Made by a program: the position numbers and the translations under genes. A DNA stretch of 64,000 nucleotides, taken from Ostreococcus lucimarinus CCE9901. Taxonomy: Eukaryota; Chlorophyta; Mamiellophyceae; Mamiellales; Bathycoccaceae. Shown here piece after piece: positions 9,217-18,322 of the stretch (positions are counted from its first letter, which is position 1; every line of letters begins with the position of its first letter). Under the pieces are notes generated by a model. The model worked only from the letters and a program-made list of their open reading frames with translations, was not told the origin of the DNA and ran no database searches. The stretch lies in contig NC_009358.1 in assembly GCF_000092065.1 (NCBI RefSeq), forward strand, positions 1-64,000. The letters run 5' to 3'.

Positions 9217-9344
9217 ATCGCATTACCCATACTATTGTCGTCCTGCCCTCTTCATCTCTAATAGCCCGAGAATGTAAAAATCTGTCCCGCGACCCACTGT
9301 GCTGCGCTCCGCCTCCGCCATCTTCAAACTGCGACACCGACGCC

Positions 9345-10034
9345 ATGGCCTCCGCGACGAACACGCAGTACGTCTGGTACGGCTCGTTCGGTAGCAACCT
9401 CAACAGCGAGAGATTCGCGTGTTATTTAAGAGGTGGCAAAGTCGCAGGAATGTCCATTCAACAACCTGGCGCACGAGACACGCACGTCCCTTTTCGAATT
9501 CCGCCGACGAGCGATTGCCCGACGGCCAGCATGGTCGTGCCACATCGAATGTTCTTCGCCAAGGTATCGCCGTGGTGGAGCAACGGTGGAGTCGCGTTCT
9601 TGGACTGCGAAAAAAAGGAAGAAAACGAGGAGCTTCACACCCACCTGCGTTTGTGGCGGATTTCGTTAGAGCAATTCTCTGACGTTTTCGCGCAGGAGAA
9701 CGGTTTACATCCTGCCGAATTCCACGAAAGATTTACCAAGGAAGAGGTTTTAGCCATGGCTGAGCGAGGAGGTGGAGATCATCGGATCGGCAACGGATCG
9801 TGGTACGGTTACGTCAAGGCACTCGGCGCGTTCACAGAGGCCGGCGCTGTGGAGCCAATACTAACGTTTACTTTGCCGCCTGTTGAACTGGAAGCGATCA
9901 GAAGTGGCGTTGTGGATGAAGTTAATCCGCCGAGTATGGGGTATCACGACGTTATCGCTCGAGGTCTCGTTGAGTTGGGCCTAGAGGCGACGGAGGCCGA
10001 TGCGTACTTGCGAGCAAGATACTCTCTGCGTTGA
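9345..10034 (+). CDS. Gamma-glutamylcyclotransferase-fold protein
   Basis: The frame is open from 9147, but the methionine at 9345 is the sensible start (229 residues), placing the glycine motif at the N terminus: VWYGSFGSNLNSERF. YGSNL-type motifs define the GGCT/AIG2-like fold, which binds gamma-glutamyl substrates. The following LRGG and the GARDTHVPF segment resemble a bacterial and fungal GGCT-like family often misnamed histone deacetylase. No signal peptide or membrane segment is visible, so it is probably cytosolic. The exact substrate is unknown. It lies tail-to-tail with PETs. Confidence 0.65.
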   Translation: MASATNTQYVWYGSFGSNLNSERFACYLRGGKVAGMSIQQPGARDTHVPFRIPPTSDCPTASMVVPHRMFFAKVSPWWSNGGVAFLDCEKKEENEELHTHLRLWRISLEQFSDVFAQENGLHPAEFHERFTKEEVLAMAERGGGDHRIGNGSWYGYVKALGAFTEAGAVEPILTFTLPPVELEAIRSGVVDEVNPPSMGYHDVIARGLVELGLEATEADAYLRARYSLR

Positions 10035-10169
10035 CGGGAGGACGTTTATATTCTAGCCCGCACGGACACGCTGGTGGAGACCCGAACGAGCTGCTAGCTG
10101 TGGTAGAATGAATTTCAAGAATGATGTATTGAACAGAATAGCTCTTTCCTAATGCGCGCACGCTGCCAA

Positions 10170-13100
10170 TTACTTGCCCATTTGAGCCGCGACTTCAGCG
10201 GCGAAGTCTTCGTTGCGCTTTTCGATGCCTTCACCGAGGTTGAAGCGTTCAAAGCGACGGATGGAGATCTTCTCACCAATCTCCGCGGTCGCAGTCTTCA
10301 CGAGATCTTCGACGGTCACGTCCGTGTTCTTGATGAAATCCTTGGTGATGAGCGCCTTCTCGTTCACCAACTTTTCGATGCGGCCGTTGACGATCTTTTC
10401 GCGAATGTTCTCCGGCTTGGACAAGAGGTCCTCCTTCTGCATCTCGATGTCGCGTTCGCGCGCAACCATTTCTTGGTCGGCGTCGGACGGGCTGATGTAC
10501 TCAACTTCCGGGCACGCAGCGACTTGCATGGCGAGATCTTGCGCGAGCTCCTTGAATCTGTCACCGCGAGCGACAAAGTCGGTCTCGCAGTTGAGCTCGA
10601 GCAAGACGCCGATGCGCGAGCCCGCATGGATGTAAGAGACGACGGCGCCCTCGGCGGCGATGCGGCTCGCCTTCTTGTCCGCAGACGCCATACCCTTCTT
10701 GCGCAACCACGCCGTGGCTTCCTCGACGCTGTTGTTGTTCTGCGCGAGCGCCTTCTTGCAATCCATCATACCGCAGCCGGTGGAGTCGCGAAGCTGCTTC
10801 ACGAGCTTGGCGTCAACCTTGACAGACGGCGCGTCTTCTTCCTTCTTCTCCTCTTTCTTTTCTTCTTTCGGTTCCGCAGCCGGAGCGGCAGCCTTCACTT
10901 GCGTTTGCGCGGCAACTTCAGCGGCGAAGTCGTCAACACGCTTCTCGATGCCTTCACCGAGGTTGAAGCGCGCGAAGCGACGGATGGAGATCTTCTCACC
11001 AATCTCCGCGGTCGCAGTCTTCACGAGATCTTCGACGGTCACGTCCGTGTTCTTGATGAAATCCTTGGTGATGAGCGCCTTCTCGTTCACCAACTTTTCG
11101 ATGCGGCCGTTGACGATCTTTTCGCGAATGTTCTCCGGCTTGGACAAGAGGTCCTCCTTCTGCATCTCGATGTCGCGTTCGCGCGCAACCATTTCTTGGT
11201 CGGCGTCGGACGGGCTGATGTACTCAACTTCCGGGCACGCAGCGACTTGCATGGCGAGATCTTGCGCGAGCTCCTTGAATCTGTCACCGCGAGCGACAAA
11301 GTCGGTCTCGCAGTTGAGCTCGAGCAAGACGCCGATGCGCGAGCCCGCGTGGATGTAAGAGACGACGGCGCCCTCGGCGGCGATGCGGCTCGCCTTCTTG
11401 TCCGCAGACGCCATACCCTTCTTGCGCAACCACGCCGTGGCTTCGGCGATGTCACCGTTGTTTTCTTGAAGCGCCTTCTTGCAATCCATCATACCGCAGC
11501 CGGTGGAGTCGCGAAGCTGCTTCACCGTGGCGGCGGAGATGCCGCCAGCGGCGGCGGCGGCGGGCTTCTTTTCTTCAACCGGAGCCGCGGCGGCGACGGC
11601 AGCCGGAGCGGCGGGAGCCGGAGCAGCCTGTAGATTTAAAGTAGGTGAGTAAAAGGGTTCCAAAATAAATAGCACTAGGTTATTACAACGGCGGATGAGA
11701 TAACTCAAGCCGCGACGTTGCTTATGAACTCACCTCTTTCGGAGCCTCAGCAGCGGGAGCGGCAGCCGGGGCGGAAGAGCCGGCCGGAAACATGTCCGCG
11801 GAGATACCCTTGCTCTTGAGCGCAAACTCCATCGCACTTACGGCACCGTCGAAAGCAGCGGACGCTTCAGCGTTCATTTCAGACAACTGCGTGAATCAAA
11901 GCGAAAGGGCGACGAATGGTCAGTTTCTCAACGCGGCGCGCTCTTCAAAAATAATCAGAAAGTGATACGACTCGAGAAAAACATGATTCGAGCGGTGGTG
12001 ACGCAATCGAACGAATACGTACATCGAGCTTTTCCTTCATGGAAAGCTTGACCTTGGCGCCATCGATGCCAATGATGGTGACGGTGACCTTTTCGCCAAC
12101 CTTGCAGAAGTCTTCAACCTTGACGTTGAAGTCGTCAGAGAGCTCGGTGACGTGCACCAAACCTTCGACACCCTCGGCAACTTGAACGAAAGCACCGAAT
12201 GGTTGAATGGACATGACTTCGCCCTCAACCTTCGTGCCCTTCTTCAAGCCCTTCACCGCTTGTGCCTTGGCGTCTTGAGCCTTTTTGTATTCTTGTCGCG
12301 CCGCAAACTTGGCTTCTTGCTCAGACTTGGCAGCCGCGAGCTCTTCCTCCGTCGGCGGCTTCTTCATCGTCAAAGAAATCTTGTTTTCCTTGATTTCCTT
12401 GATCCAAACCTTGACTTCTTGGTCTTCAGACACGACAGACGCGACGCTTTCGACGAAGCCATCTTGAAGTTCGGAGATGTGCACCAAGCCGTCGTTCTTG
12501 GCGCCGAAGTCCACAAAGCAACCGTAGTCTTGGATGCGCTTCACCTTACCGGAAAACTCGGCGCCGACAACCACCGCGGAATCTTCGACGGTGACGTTCT
12601 TGCGCGGGAATCGACGGCGTGGCTTCTTGTCCGAGTCCCCGACGGCGGATTCGGCGCCGGTGGCGGGTTCGCTCACGGCGGCGACAACGCCCGAGCGTCG
12701 CGCGACGACGACGCACGTTTGGGATCTGTTTCGCACGCCACGTTTTACCGTCAGTCGGTGTTTCGCGTTTTCGAAAATAATCGTCGTCGTCCAGTCGATC
12801 GACGCTCGCGCGCGAGGACGCTCCAAAGTCTCGCGCCCGTCGTCCTCGCTCTGGATAAAATGCACAGGGTCTCGACTGGGGTCAAAAGCGAGCCGCGCAT
12901 TCGACGCACCTCGACGACACGCGAGCGGCGTGCGCGGAAACGATCGAGCGAGCGGCGAACTATTCGAAAGAAATGATTCGTCTTCACGGTCAGTCCATCG
13001 CTCGCGCGCGTTCACCCGCGCGCGCTTCGCTTCGCGTCGGCGCCGTCCCGCCGCCGGATGACGTCGCGATAAGCCTCCGCCGTCGGTCGGGGTCGCCGTC

Positions 13101-13198
13101 GCCGTCCGCGCGGCGCGCGCCGTCCGCGCGGCGCGCGCGTCGCGAGCGCATCGAAAAATTAATCTACGCACCGCCGCGCTGCTTGAAGAGGTAGCCAT
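10170..13198 (-). CDS. PETs: Plastid polyprotein of EF-Ts (PETs): two S1 domains plus two EF-Ts modules
   Basis: I read five exons: 13172-13198, 12910-12959, 12023-12725, 11734-11886 and 10170-11627, giving 796 residues. Joined exons 1-3 create a good transit peptide ([20 protein letters not shown]). S1 domains lie at about 81-147 and 190-256, each with an xGCFVDFG or FGAFVQV core. An Ala/Pro linker follows, then two EF-Ts modules, each starting with a UBA-like helix region ([18 protein letters not shown]) and containing the TDFV core. This matches the green-lineage PETs protein, which yields the plastid ribosome-associated protein PSRP-7 and EF-Ts, the exchange factor for EF-Tu. All four junctions keep frame. 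Introns 1, 2 and 3 (transcript order) contain ACTGAC near the acceptor. The first two junctions are inferred by eye; the last two are strong. Confidence 0.85.
10261..11443 (-). repeat. Direct intragenic duplication of EF-Ts module, 723-bp period
   Basis: Bases 10261-10720 and 10984-11443 are almost identical on the nucleotide level, in register at 723 bp (241 codons). The only difference I find across this 460-bp core is A at 10626 versus G at 11349. Even third codon positions match. The flanking UBA-like segments also match near 10751 and 11474, while the linker between modules does not. Confidence 0.93.
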
Positions 13199-13488
13199 GA
13201 TCGCGTCGTGTACGAACGCGTCGGCGAATGACGCGCGTGCGGTGCGGTTCGCGGTTCGGTACGGCCTGACGGTCGTCCGGGTGTGCGCGGTGAAAAAAAC
13301 CACACCAACTGGGGGGGGGGTCGGTGGCGGGTGCGAACTCGCCATCGAGACACACGCCACCAGACGTGTTCGACGGGCGCCGGACGACGGACGACGGAGT
13401 TTTGCGGCAGCGTGCGCGTGCGCGCCGGCACACGGCGACGAACGACGCGCGCGTTCCGTGCGCGAAGACGGGAAGCGATCGAAACGCG

Positions 13489-14148
13489 ATGGTTCTCGCG
13501 CGCGCGCTCGAACGCGGATTCGCGAGCGCGACATCGGCGCGACGCGGTGACGCCGACGCGGACGGCGTCGACGTCGTCGACCGCGCGCGACGGGCGGTGT
13601 GCGAACTGAACGAAGCCGCGCGTGCGGGCGCGCGCGAGCTCGCCACGGCCACGGCTGCGTTTGTGGCGGTGAAAGCCGCGAGCGTTCGCGGTGGCGACGG
13701 ACGCGGGACGCGGGTGATTCGAGGACGCGCGCGCTGCGACGCGAACGTCGTGCGGTGCGACCCACGATTGCGAGGTAAATTTCTCGCAGCCATGATACCT
13801 GGGGACAGCGCCGTGGAAAGCGTGATCACGAGCGGTATCTTCTCCACGCTGAACATTTACAACACACTGATCATCGGTCGATTGATCTTGACGTGGTTCC
13901 CGAACCCGCCGAGGCAGATCATGTATCCTCTCGCGACGATTTGCGACCCGTACTTGAACTTGTTCAGAGGGATCATCCCGCCGTTGGGCGGGATCGACTT
14001 GTCACCGATTCTCGCATTCACCGTGCTCAACGTGTTCCAAGGCACCGCCGCCGCGTTGCCGTGCGAATACGACGAAGCCACGGGCGAGGTGCGCATGCCC
14101 GAAAAGCGAAGCCGCGCAAAGAAGGACGTCAAGATTTCGCGCAAGTGA
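13489..14148 (+). CDS. YGGT (YlmG) family plastid membrane protein
   Basis: Starting at the ATG at 13489 gives 219 residues. The first 100 or so are Arg/Ala-rich and look like a chloroplast transit peptide. The YGGT domain follows: a hydrophobic segment NIYNTLIIGRLILTWFPNP, then a conserved stretch DPYLNLFRGIIPPLGGIDLSPI and a second hydrophobic segment ILAFTVLNVFQG. YlmG proteins in cyanobacteria and plastids affect nucleoid partitioning and cytochrome complex assembly. The basic C-terminal tail (RSRAKKDVKISRK) is unusual for the minimal family. The start codon lies 290 bp from the divergent PETs start. Confidence 0.85.
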   Translation: MVLARALERGFASATSARRGDADADGVDVVDRARRAVCELNEAARAGARELATATAAFVAVKAASVRGGDGRGTRVIRGRARCDANVVRCDPRLRGKFLAAMIPGDSAVESVITSGIFSTLNIYNTLIIGRLILTWFPNPPRQIMYPLATICDPYLNLFRGIIPPLGGIDLSPILAFTVLNVFQGTAAALPCEYDEATGEVRMPEKRSRAKKDVKISRK

Positions 14149-14301
14149 GCGCATAGAACGAACTTGCAGCGCGTAGATGGTGCATAGATCGCTAATATCT
14201 CGTGTGTAATATAGTACAAGTGGGTTTCTCTAACAGCAAACCGCGGGCATCTATTGATGTGATGTATGTGTCTCTACGTCGGCGGGCGCGTTTCCTCCTT
14301 T

Positions 14302-15183
14302 TCATTTTCGCGGATAATCGTCGAACCATTTGTGTTGCATCGCGTGCTTGGCGCTGATCCGCTTTTCCGGTGTGTATTGCAGCATTTGACGCAATAGGTC
14401 CACACCGTCCTCGTCTAGTGCCGGGCACAGCGACTCCCAAGGTTTCGCGGGCCACTGCGGAAAGTTTGGCTGATAATCGGGAAGTTCTTGGGCCTCGGGC
14501 CACAGAGTCTCGTTCGGAGTGCCCAAAATTTTGAAAATCTTGAACAGCTCGTCGATTTCAGAATCTCCCGGAAACAATGGTTTGCCGTTGATCATTTCGG
14601 CGAATATGCATCCAATGCTCCACACGTCGACCGGCGTGGAGTAGTGACGCACGCCGAGGAGGATCTCCGGCGCTCGGTACCACAGCGTCACCACTTCGTG
14701 CGTGTACGCACGCACGGGAATCCCAAACGCGCGAGCCAAACCAAAGTCGGCAAGTTTTAAAACGTTGTGTGTCGTGTCAATCAACAAGTTCTGCGGCTTC
14801 AAGTCGCGATGTAAGACTCGGTGCGAGTGACAAAACGCGATGCCTGCGCATATCTGATACACATATCCTTTCACCACCATTCGATCGTTTGAGATGTGAG
14901 GCGAGGAGTCCATGTGTTTTTTAAGATCCAAATCTAAGTACTCAAACACCAAGTATAACTTCGTCTCCTCGTGAATCACCTCGAGCAACGACACCACGTT
15001 TTCGTGTCGAAGCTCTTTCAGGAGGGAGATCTCTCGAATCGCCGTCGACGGCACCCCTTCTTCGTCTTGGTCGAGTCGTATGCGTTTCAACGCCACCATG
15101 GTGTCGTCGCGCAAATTCTTCGCCTTGTACACCACACCATACGTCCCTTCACCAATCTTCAAAACCTTTTCGTAGTTCTCCAT
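14302..15183 (-). CDS. CDKA: A-type cyclin-dependent kinase (PSTAIRE)
   Basis: A 293-residue kinase almost without extensions. The frame continues upstream, but MENYEKV is the classical CDK N terminus. Visible elements are the glycine loop GEGTYGVV with inhibitory Thr14/Tyr15 positions (residues 11-18), catalytic Lys33 (ALKRI), the cyclin-binding helix PSTAIRE at 45-51, HRDLKPQN (125-132), DFGLA and the T-loop Thr161 ([14 protein letters not shown]). The intact PSTAIRE assigns it to CDKA rather than the green-lineage CDKB. It should drive the G1/S and G2/M transitions with cyclins. Length and key residues are complete. Confidence 0.96.
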   Translation of the reverse strand: MENYEKVLKIGEGTYGVVYKAKNLRDDTMVALKRIRLDQDEEGVPSTAIREISLLKELRHENVVSLLEVIHEETKLYLVFEYLDLDLKKHMDSSPHISNDRMVVKGYVYQICAGIAFCHSHRVLHRDLKPQNLLIDTTHNVLKLADFGLARAFGIPVRAYTHEVVTLWYRAPEILLGVRHYSTPVDVWSIGCIFAEMINGKPLFPGDSEIDELFKIFKILGTPNETLWPEAQELPDYQPNFPQWPAKPWESLCPALDEDGVDLLRQMLQYTPEKRISAKHAMQHKWFDDYPRK

Positions 15184-15530
15184 GAAGACGAAGACGGCGA
15201 CGACTCGATGCGAAGGCGAACGATGTCTCCGGAACGACGACGACGCGCTTCTGTCGGACGTTTGCGACGAAGACGACGACGAAGACGACGCACGATTCAC
15301 GTTGAACACCGAACCGCTCTCGCCGTCCTCGCTCGATCGCCGGCGGTCGACGACGCGCGCGGTTGTGCCGCGCTTCGTCTCCATCGACCAGAGGAATCAG
15401 CAATAGCCCGTCGGCCTGACGTCGGCGCGCGCAAACGCAAACGCCTTGGGGTCTAGACGATTTCGTGACATTAAAAGCAATTGATAGTGGAGTACTCGAT
15501 AAGCAGTCGTGCGTCGTTACGGCTATGAAT
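15184..15530. other. Intergenic region upstream of CDKA
   Basis: The CDKA open frame continues through part of this stretch as a Ser-rich, low-complexity reading, which is probably 5' UTR. A GAC/GAA trinucleotide-rich segment lies near 15270-15290. The remainder is the 3' flank of the CSN1 gene. No separate gene is supported. Confidence 0.45.
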
Positions 15531-16868
15531 CTACTCGTCCAGCGAGCGGTGCGATCGAGCGCCGTCATGCTCCGGTCGCGAGACGACATCATTCTTCAAT
15601 AGGGACATCTTGAGCAGCGCGGCGCGAGTTTCTGTCTCAAAACGCTCGCCATCGGCGATGACTTGCTCAACGACCTTTACTCGAGGGTTTTCCTTTAGGG
15701 CGTGCAAGGTACATTCGCTCGCATCGATTTTGGCTCGAATTTTATCCTCCTCGATCAAACGCGCGAGCTCGTCTTGCACTTTTTCTGCCGTGGTGTTGAA
15801 CGCCTGTGCCATCACGCACAAGTCCACCGTGACGTATGGTTCGACGTACTGGATGAGAGCTCGATCCCGTATGCGCTTGTACAGCGCGTCGATGTGCGCA
15901 CCGAGATGAATGTCCAAGGTGAGCGCTTCGCGCATGCCATCTAGCGTGGCGAAGCACGACGTGTACTTCGAGTTGTAAAAATCATTCACCACCTCTCGAA
16001 TGTCTGATGCCGTCTCTAAGTGAGCGCGAAACGCTCCTTTCTGATTGTTCAAAACTAAATCGCGCAGCTCTTCTCGGTTAAAGCTCGCGAGCGCGCACAA
16101 CGTCCCGTACGTCGCCACATCCCTCGCCGCGCACACGTTGGCGTAATGAGTTCCTATCTCGACGTTTATTTCTGTAAACTTGATCGCCGCCTCTCGAAAT
16201 CTTCCCATTCGAAGCGCTGCTATTCCACAAGCGCACGCCAATTTGGCTTGATCGGTACGCACGCTGGCGTCTTCGTCCATGTTTTGCAGAGCTGCCGTGG
16301 CTTTGTTCGCGTGCACGTTGACGTGCGCAAAGTTTCCCATTTCGAGCGACACCGACACGACGCTCAGACACATGAACACGACGTGCTTGGGCGTGGAGCA
16401 GTAATCCCGCGTTCTCATGTAACACTCCAACGCCTTTTTCAACTCACCTCGATCGTAATAGTGATCGCCGAGCTCTACGTACTGCATGCGTAGGTTCTCC
16501 TTGACGCGCTCCGTCAACAAGTCCGTGAGCCCAGTTTCGAGTTTGTCCAATTCCCCGTCCGCGCGTCTCGCGTTTTCTTCCAACCACGCCTTGGTGAACC
16601 CGACGACGCTTGCGTCCACCTCGCGCTTCTTCGCGATCGCCATCGCTCGCTCGTACGCGCACCCATTCGACGTCGTCGGCTTCAAACTAAACGCATCGAC
16701 CCGGCCCTCGAGCGCGCGCTTGGCGTGACGCAGCGCCTCGGTGACGACGCCGACGTCGCGCGCGTGATCGGCGACGTAGAGCAAGCGATCGACGATGGCG
16801 TTTCCGGTGTACTGAGAGAAAATACCATCGAAATCGATCGCGGGCGCCGTCGAGGACGTCGCCGCCAT
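15531..16868 (-). CDS. CSN1: COP9 signalosome subunit 1
   Basis: Starting at the methionine at 16868 (MAATSSTAP) gives 445 residues, the usual CSN1 length. The N-terminal YTGNAIVDRLLYVADHARD is a CSN1 signature, distinguishing it from the paralogous proteasome subunit RPN7. TPR-like helices and a PCI domain follow (LGDHYYDRGELKKALECYMRTRDYC; LIQYVEPYVTVDL; the winged-helix part from about 360). CSN removes NEDD8/RUB from cullins. Presence of CSN1 implies a cullin-deneddylation system. No oddities were seen. Confidence 0.9.
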   Translation of the reverse strand: MAATSSTAPAIDFDGIFSQYTGNAIVDRLLYVADHARDVGVVTEALRHAKRALEGRVDAFSLKPTTSNGCAYERAMAIAKKREVDASVVGFTKAWLEENARRADGELDKLETGLTDLLTERVKENLRMQYVELGDHYYDRGELKKALECYMRTRDYCSTPKHVVFMCLSVVSVSLEMGNFAHVNVHANKATAALQNMDEDASVRTDQAKLACACGIAALRMGRFREAAIKFTEINVEIGTHYANVCAARDVATYGTLCALASFNREELRDLVLNNQKGAFRAHLETASDIREVVNDFYNSKYTSCFATLDGMREALTLDIHLGAHIDALYKRIRDRALIQYVEPYVTVDLCVMAQAFNTTAEKVQDELARLIEEDKIRAKIDASECTLHALKENPRVKVVEQVIADGERFETETRAALLKMSLLKNDVVSRPEHDGARSHRSLDE

Positions 16869-17050
16869 GACGCTCTGCGCGAGGCGACGACGAGTGCGGT
16901 AGTTGAAGTTGGACGCGGCGGCGCGAGTGTCGCGACTGCGTATTAAAATGTGATTATGTGTGTTCAACGAGCGCGAGCGACGCCGAGCCGCCGTGCGACG
17001 CTTTCATCGCCCAGACGGTGCACGCCGTGTGTGCGAGGGTGCGCGGAGAA

Positions 17051-17614
17051 TTATTGCTCGCGCTTGGCGCGCGCCTCGGCGGCGACGCGCGCCGCCCACG
17101 AGCGCGTGTCTTCGTCCACGTTGGCCCTCTTCAACCCGGTGGCTTTGTAGTTGCGGGACATGATCAAACCGACGGACGACGAGTTGGTCGTCATCGCCGC
17201 TTCGGCTTGCGCGGAGGTCGTTTCCGCGGTGTCGAGCCAGCCGCGCATGGAGCTCCCCCAGGATTCGTCGCGAACGCCCTTGAGCACGGTGTACGTCGTG
17301 GCGAGCACAACGTCGCCGACGTTAACCTTACCCTTCGCGTTTCCTCCCGGGCGAATCGTTTTCACCCGAGGTCGATCGTCCGGGCCGGCTTCGAGGAGCA
17401 AACCGAGTTGGATGTTTGACTGCGAGCAGTCGAGCTCAACCTTGTACGTATCCGCGTCGAGCGGGTACTTCGCGAGCATGTCGCCCTCGTTGTGCTCGGT
17501 GAACGCGCGCGTGACGGTGGACGCGCGACGAGTCGTGCTCGTGCCCGAGCGTCGGAGCGCGCGCGTGGCGTTGGCTCGAGTGCACGAGACTTGGGTAGCG
17601 TTGGCGGTGTACAT
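17051..17614 (-). CDS. Plastid-targeted protein with degenerate PDZ-like domain
   Basis: A 187-residue protein. Residues 1-38 are Thr/Arg/Ala-rich, a likely plastid transit peptide. The core (YKVELDCSQSNIQLGLLLE, IRPGGNAKGKVNVGDVVLA) resembles a PDZ domain: an LGLLL carboxylate-binding-loop-like strand and a GxxVNVGDVV strand. The C-terminal part is charged and probably helical. I do not recognise a named family. Its position beside CSN1 says little. Confidence 0.65.
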   Translation of the reverse strand: MYTANATQVSCTRANATRALRRSGTSTTRRASTVTRAFTEHNEGDMLAKYPLDADTYKVELDCSQSNIQLGLLLEAGPDDRPRVKTIRPGGNAKGKVNVGDVVLATTYTVLKGVRDESWGSSMRGWLDTAETTSAQAEAAMTTNSSSVGLIMSRNYKATGLKRANVDEDTRSWAARVAAEARAKREQ

Positions 17615-18322
17615 GAATGCAAGCGGTTGCGCGCGGAAAACGTGAAGTGAAAGCTGCGCGCGAGAGGGGTGGATTCTTCGTCAGTCCCAGCGCTCGCGCT
17701 TCGCTCCGTACCGCGCCGCGCGCGCGCGCGCGCGTCCAAGCGTCCCGCCCTCGCGAACGACCTCGTCTCGTTCGATCGTTCGAGCCTTTCTCACGCTCCA
17801 CGGCGCGCGCGCGTCGACCGCACGCCGCGCGATCGTCTCGATCGCGCGCGCGTCGCGAGGCGCCCAGCTTTTCCTTCGCCTCGACCGAACGCGACGCGCG
17901 CGAAGCGATGGTCGACGACGCGTCGCGCGCACGCGAGTCGTTCAGATCGTGCGCGCGCCTCCACTCCCCGACTCGCTCGACGACGCACCTCGACGCGTTC
18001 GCGACGACGTGTGCGGACGCGCGCGCGCGCATTGGATGGACGGATAAAATAACCAACCACCGACGTGGATGGGTCGTTATTTTATCCGAAATGTCCGAAT
18101 GTACGTATATTACTACTTTTACATCGATGTATGTGTATTTATGACTCGTCAACCCAACGCTGACGCGACGCGACGCGATCGCCCCAGGGGGGCCTGGCGG
18201 CGCGACGACGTCGACGGCTAACGCACAACTCCCGATCGGGTATTATGAAAGAGAAGAGATGCTCCGACGTGCGATGATGGAGTAGAAAAGAACTAGTATT
18301 GTTGAGTAAAAGCGTGATACAA
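17615..18322. other. Gene-poor 700-bp interval with a hairpin
   Basis: The part up to about 18030 is very GC-rich with CG dinucleotide runs and should contain the promoter of the PDZ-like gene. The part from 18040 is AT-richer, contains a hairpin at 18041-18088 and is the 3' flank of the glycosyltransferase gene. Overlapping open frames on both strands are Arg/Ala/Ser-rich and show no protein features. Confidence 0.5.
18041..18088. repeat. Inverted repeat, 13-bp perfect arms (CGGATAAAATAAC)
   Basis: CGGATAAAATAAC at 18041-18053 is the exact reverse complement of GTTATTTTATCCG at 18076-18088, separated by 22 bases in which the stem can partly continue. The AT-rich arms contrast with the surrounding DNA. 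It could be a small palindromic element, a MITE relic or an RNA hairpin; no flanking duplication is evident. Confidence 0.8.

Noticed and set aside
10152-11633. A 493-codon plus-strand open frame across the EF-Ts region
   Set aside because: It is the antisense of the two EF-Ts modules; its internal repeats and Leu/Arg composition come from the duplicated sense genes.
17617-18144. A 175-codon plus-strand frame in the gap between the PDZ-like and glycosyltransferase genes
   Set aside because: The composition is typical of random GC-rich frames and no domain or targeting feature is visible; an equally long frame lies on the other strand.
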